From: Flavobacterium amniphilum
Lineage (GTDB): Bacteria; Bacteroidota; Bacteroidia; Flavobacteriales; Flavobacteriaceae
Length of the DNA stretch: 56,766 nt
Assembly: GCF_023634845.1 (NCBI RefSeq)
Contig: NZ_JAMLJL010000021.1
Coordinates: forward strand, 1 to 56,766
Direction: 5' to 3'
Notes under the pieces: model-generated
What the model was told of the DNA's origin: nothing
Seen by the model: only the letters and a program-made list of their open reading frames with translations
The model's database searches: none
Made by a program: the position numbers and the translations under genes
Shown here: positions 53,582 through 56,766 of the stretch, in pieces
Layout: every line of letters begins with the position of its first letter
Position numbering within the stretch: the first letter of the stretch is position 1

Positions 53582-56521
53582 ATGAGAAAAATCTTATTGT
53601 ACAGTTTGTTACTCACTTGCTTCTCAATGAAAAGCCAAGTAGGTATAGGAACAATTGTACCTGATGCCGCTTTAGACATTACGAGTACAAACGACGGTAT
53701 GCTCATTCCGAGAATAGCACTGGTCAACACAGCAACCGCAACTGTGACGACACCAACTACTTCGGAAATAGTATATAATACTGCAACCATCAACGATGTT
53801 ACACCAGGATTCTATTACTGGAATGGCACCATTTGGATAAAAATTCTAACTGGCACCAATGACGATTGGAAACTGACAGGAAACACAGGAACAACAGCAG
53901 GAACCAATTACATTGGAACTGCAGATGCTGTAGATTTCAGGATTAAAACCCAGGCGACTGACCGCTGGAACATCTCAAACACCAACAATGGACAATTGCA
54001 ATCTTACGCATTGGGAACAGCTGCTTTACCATCATACTCATGGCAAACAGACCCAAACACAGGCTTATTTAGTTCTGGATCAGATCAAGTTGATTTTTCA
54101 ACCAATGGAACAGCCCGCCTGAGAATTCCTGCCTCAGATCAGGTTCACGCATTATCATTAGGAACAGCCGCATTACCATTTTACTCCTTCAGCACCGATA
54201 CAGACACTGGAGTACTAAGTCCGGGCGCAGACCAGATCGATTTTTCAACCGGCGCAACATCCAGATTCAGAATACCAGCAGCCAATCAGGTACATGCTCT
54301 ATCGCTAGGAACAGCCGCATTACCATTTTACTCCTTCAGTACTGATACAAACACAGGTATTTATAGCCCAGGAGCAGATCAAGTTGATTTTTCCACGAAT
54401 GCAACTGCGCGTTTCAGAATACCGGCAGCCAATCAGGTACATGCTCTGTCTTTAGGAACTGCAGCCCTGCCATTCTATTCGTTTAGCACCGATACAGATA
54501 CAGGTATTTTAAGTCCCGGTGCCGATCAGATTGATTTCTCAACGGGAACAACAGCCCGCTTCAGAATACCGGCCGCCAATCAGGTACATGCTTTATCACT
54601 AGGTACCGCAGCATTACCTTTCTATTCTTTCAGTGCAGATACAGACTCAGGTATTTTAAGTCCGGGCGCTGATCAGATCGATTTCTCAACCGGAGCCACT
54701 GCACGCTTCAGAATACCGGCCGCGAATCAAGTACACGCATTATCATTAGGAACAGCAGCTTTACCTTTCTATTCCTTCAGCGCCGATACAAATACCGGTA
54801 TTTTCAGCTCTGGAGCTGATCAGGTTGATTTTTCAACCAATGCAACAGCACGCTTCAGAATACCGGCAGCCGATCAGGTACACGCATTATCATTAGGAAC
54901 AGCAGCTTTACCCTTCTATTCTTTCAGCGCCGATCCAAATACCGGTATTTTTAGCCCGGGAGCTGATCAGGTTGATTTTTCAACCAACGGAACAGCACGT
55001 TTCAGAATACCGGCAGCCAATCAAGTACATGCTTTGTCTTTAGGAACTGCAGCTTTACCATTCTATTCATTTAGCGGTGATCCGGACACAGGATTATGGA
55101 GTGCCGCCGCAAACAGTTTATCACTATCAACAAATGGAACTGAAAAATGGAGAATTGACGCCAATGGAAATGTAGGCGTAAGCCAGACCCTACCTAAAGG
55201 GATTTTAGATGTTGAAGCTACAGACAGAGGTATCGTATTTCCGAGAGTCGCTTTAACAGCAACCAATGCGCAAGCTCCTGTAATAAATCCCCAAACAGGA
55301 ACAATTCCTGCAGGAACTGTAGTCTACAACACAGCAACCGCCGGAACCTCACCTAATAATGTTTCTCCAGGATTATATTACTGGAACGGAACAAGATGGT
55401 ATGCCTTAGCCGGAGCATCAGGAGGTTTAGACTGGTCTTTATCAGGAAACGCAGGCACAACTGCAGGAACCAACTTTATAGGAACCACAGATGCTGTTGA
55501 TTTTTTAGTATACACAAACAATACAGAAAAAATGAGAGTCCGTTCAGACGGGAGTGTTGGAATTAACAGTACTGGTGCTGCCACAGAAAAATTAAAAGTC
55601 TCACATACTGGAGCCGCCAATGATGCAATTAACGCCACCAATAATGACGATTCAACAGGTAAAGGAAATGCTATTTGGGCAACAAATTCCAACGCTACAG
55701 GAATAGCAATAATTGGAAGTTCAGGAGCTACTCCTCCTAACGTTTTACCAACCACAGGCGCGGGTATTTCAGGATCACATGTTGACGGTTACGGAATATA
55801 CGGAGTTTGTGGAAACGGAACACCAAACACTGCAGGCCATAACGGACATGCCGCTGGTGGATTTGCACTGGATTCTGACAATGCTGTTGGCACAAATAAC
55901 AATTCAGCCTTTGCAAAACTTGCAGGTAAAGATAACGTAGACCCTGACGGTTCCGGTCTCGCTACAACGTCCGGCGTTTTGTACGGAGGTTATTTTCAAG
56001 GAGGTGTTGGAGCTATATCTTATTCCTATGCAGGAGTACTTTACAACCACAATGCTGCCGGTACTACAGGAACCAGTTACAAAATAATCGGTAACGGTGT
56101 TGCCTCAACTATAATTCCGGATGAAAAAAACATCCCAAGAGTTATGTTTTGCCCTGAAGCACCTGAAGTTTTATTTGAAGATTACGGAACCGGAAAACTA
56201 AACAACGGTGAAGCCTATATAGCTCTTGACAAAATATTGGCCGCATCAATGAAAATTGACGAAAAACATCCTTTAAAAGTATTCATCCAACTGGAAGGCG
56301 ATTGCAATGGAGTTTTTGTAACTGATAAATCATCTAATGGCTTTAGAGTTAAAGAACTTCAAAACGGCAGCAGCAACGTATCCTTCTCTTGGCATATTGT
56401 TGGCAACAGAGCCGACAGTAAAGACGCTGATGGAAAAGTGAATTCTGAATTTGAAAATTTAAGACTTCCAATTGGACCATCAAGAGTAAAACCTGATATT
56501 TTGGCAACAAAAAACAAATAA
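53582..56521 (+). CDS. Exported protein with eight tail-fibre-like 49-residue repeats
   Basis: The 979-residue protein has a signal peptide (1-18, ending MKSQ), an N-terminal module (about 20-130, VGIGTIVPDAALDITS and FYYWNGTIWIK), eight tandem 49-residue repeats (about 137-530; ALSLGTAALPFYSFS, DTGILSPGADQIDFST, ARFRIPAANQ), a second copy of the N-terminal module (about 535-665, GILDVEATDRGIVFPRVAL and LYYWNGTRWY), and a C-terminal domain (about 840-979, EVLFEDYGTGKL to FIQLEGDCNGVFV). The repeats resemble trimeric phage tail-fibre or spike repeats, so it may form an extracellular fibre. No T9SS sorting domain is visible at the C-terminus. It ends at a terminator just before an insertion sequence. 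Confidence 0.88.
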   Translation: MRKILLYSLLLTCFSMKSQVGIGTIVPDAALDITSTNDGMLIPRIALVNTATATVTTPTTSEIVYNTATINDVTPGFYYWNGTIWIKILTGTNDDWKLTGNTGTTAGTNYIGTADAVDFRIKTQATDRWNISNTNNGQLQSYALGTAALPSYSWQTDPNTGLFSSGSDQVDFSTNGTARLRIPASDQVHALSLGTAALPFYSFSTDTDTGVLSPGADQIDFSTGATSRFRIPAANQVHALSLGTAALPFYSFSTDTNTGIYSPGADQVDFSTNATARFRIPAANQVHALSLGTAALPFYSFSTDTDTGILSPGADQIDFSTGTTARFRIPAANQVHALSLGTAALPFYSFSADTDSGILSPGADQIDFSTGATARFRIPAANQVHALSLGTAALPFYSFSADTNTGIFSSGADQVDFSTNATARFRIPAADQVHALSLGTAALPFYSFSADPNTGIFSPGADQVDFSTNGTARFRIPAANQVHALSLGTAALPFYSFSGDPDTGLWSAAANSLSLSTNGTEKWRIDANGNVGVSQTLPKGILDVEATDRGIVFPRVALTATNAQAPVINPQTGTIPAGTVVYNTATAGTSPNNVSPGLYYWNGTRWYALAGASGGLDWSLSGNAGTTAGTNFIGTTDAVDFLVYTNNTEKMRVRSDGSVGINSTGAATEKLKVSHTGAANDAINATNNDDSTGKGNAIWATNSNATGIAIIGSSGATPPNVLPTTGAGISGSHVDGYGIYGVCGNGTPNTAGHNGHAAGGFALDSDNAVGTNNNSAFAKLAGKDNVDPDGSGLATTSGVLYGGYFQGGVGAISYSYAGVLYNHNAAGTTGTSYKIIGNGVASTIIPDEKNIPRVMFCPEAPEVLFEDYGTGKLNNGEAYIALDKILAASMKIDEKHPLKVFIQLEGDCNGVFVTDKSSNGFRVKELQNGSSNVSFSWHIVGNRADSKDADGKVNSEFENLRLPIGPSRVKPDILATKNK
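53990..55176 (+). repeat. Eight 147-bp protein-coding repeats
   Basis: Eight units of 49 codons encode near-identical peptides but differ at many synonymous positions, unlike the DUF11 repeats at the left edge. The first and last units are most diverged. Confidence 0.85.
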
Positions 56522-56545
56522 CCAATAGTCAAAAAAAAACTTTTC

Positions 56546-56568
56546 AAAAAAAAAAAAAAAAAAAAAAA
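56546..56568 (+). repeat. A23 homopolymer
   Basis: A run of 23 A follows the gene and runs into the terminator stem. It is a candidate slippage site. Confidence 0.9.
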
Positions 56569-56597
56569 CGTCCCTGAGAAAACGGGGCGTTTTTTTT
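56561..56597 (+). terminator. Terminator after the tail-fibre-like gene
   Basis: Stem AACGTCCC/GGGGCGTT extended by A/T pairs (about 56561-56574 with 56584-56597), 9-nt loop, T-run. Confidence 0.82.
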
Positions 56598-56605
56598 GCA
56601 AATAA

Positions 56606-56766
56606 TGTCCCGTCCTGAAATAGCGATACAATAAAAAATAATCGACATGGAAAGACATGACACTTATGTAAAGCGCACCCAGAAGGATTATACGCTAAGT
56701 CTAAAGATCCAGATTGTAAAAGAGATTGAATCAGGTGAGTTGTCAGCTTATTCGGCCCAGAGGAAA
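56606..56766 (+). mobile_element. Insertion sequence, left end, partial
   Basis: TGTCCCGTCCTGAAATAGCG starts at 56606 with the TG end common in IS elements, followed 41 bp later by a transposase-like reading frame. The element runs off the window, so its right end, target duplication and exact family are not visible; IS3-like is my best guess. Confidence 0.6.
56647..56766 (+). CDS. Transposase, N-terminal part, partial
   Basis: The first 40 codons read MERHDTYVKRTQKDYTLSLK and then IQIVKEIESGELSAYSAQRK, without a stop. The pattern (basic start, SLKIQIVKEIESGELS) is that of helix-turn-helix ORF A transposases of IS3-type elements in Bacteroidota. It is truncated by the window edge. Confidence 0.7.
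   Translation, partial: MERHDTYVKRTQKDYTLSLKIQIVKEIESGELSAYSAQRK

Noticed and set aside
53582..56521. Prophage tail-fibre gene
   Set aside because: No other phage gene is nearby, and it has a signal peptide and bacterial-type promoter.

Overview
The window looks like a chromosomal segment of a Flavobacterium-type bacterium (Bacteroidota, Flavobacteriaceae). The evidence is low GC, promoters of the TTTG-N18-20-TAnnTTTG kind, almost no Shine-Dalgarno sequences (rpsU is the exception), type IX secretion (T9SS) sorting domains, a SusC/SusD pair, TonB-dependent receptors and DUF2851, DUF3467 and Porin_10 family proteins. Most genes lie on the minus strand.

Layout: 1-3316 is the 5' part of a giant secreted RCC1-like/DUF11 repeat protein that runs off the left edge, preceded on the minus strand by a small exported protein (3328-3978). 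prfC (release factor 3) is at 4643-6232. A gene-free stretch (6233-6967) holds a tandem array of exactly 21 units of 21 bp. It is followed by a secreted agmatine/peptidylarginine deiminase-family enzyme, an AraC-type regulator with a GyrI-like domain, a small exported protein and a DUF3467 protein. The translation and transcription core runs leftward from about 25.2 kb to 10.3 kb: rpsU-xerC-hpf, then tRNA-Thr, tRNA-Tyr, tRNA-Thr, tuf, tRNA-Trp, secE, nusG, rplK, rplA, rplJ, rplL, rpoB, rpoC. Stem-loops lie at its junctions (hpf/tRNA, tuf/tRNA-Trp, rplL/rpoB, rpoB/rpoC, after rpoC).

25.3-31.5 kb carries a flavin reductase-like protein, a small membrane protein, an acyl-CoA dehydrogenase, a ComEA-like helix-hairpin-helix protein, a PspC-like protein, a DUF2851 protein and a cystathionine beta-synthase-like enzyme with a CBS pair. 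31.6-38.4 kb is outer-membrane: a putative porin, then a SusC/SusD pair. 38.6-43.1 kb has rnhB, lipB, a lipoprotein and lysS. Between the lipoprotein and lysS is a second 21-bp array (10 units) and a copy of a dispersed hairpin repeat whose other copy is upstream of the CBS-like gene. 43.2-47.3 kb is a probable metal or siderophore uptake operon: a small CxxxC protein, a TonB-dependent receptor, and a PepSY membrane protein with a double-CC loop. 47.4-51.4 kb has two small exported proteins, hemL, a glucosaminidase/LysM lipoprotein and an ACC deaminase-like enzyme. 51.5-56.5 kb has a T9SS cargo protein and a divergent 979-residue protein with eight 49-residue tail-fibre-like repeats. The right edge is the start of an insertion sequence.

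The most unusual signals are not classical genes: two unrelated, indel-free 21-bp arrays; a dispersed hairpin element with constant core and variable arms; a tRNA/tuf promoter apparently placed so that its transcript escapes an overlapping terminator; and three genes whose -7 element lies 4-5 nt from the start codon, suggesting leaderless mRNAs. I saw no obvious defence system, CRISPR array or prophage. Assignments come from reading the sequence only; no database search was run.
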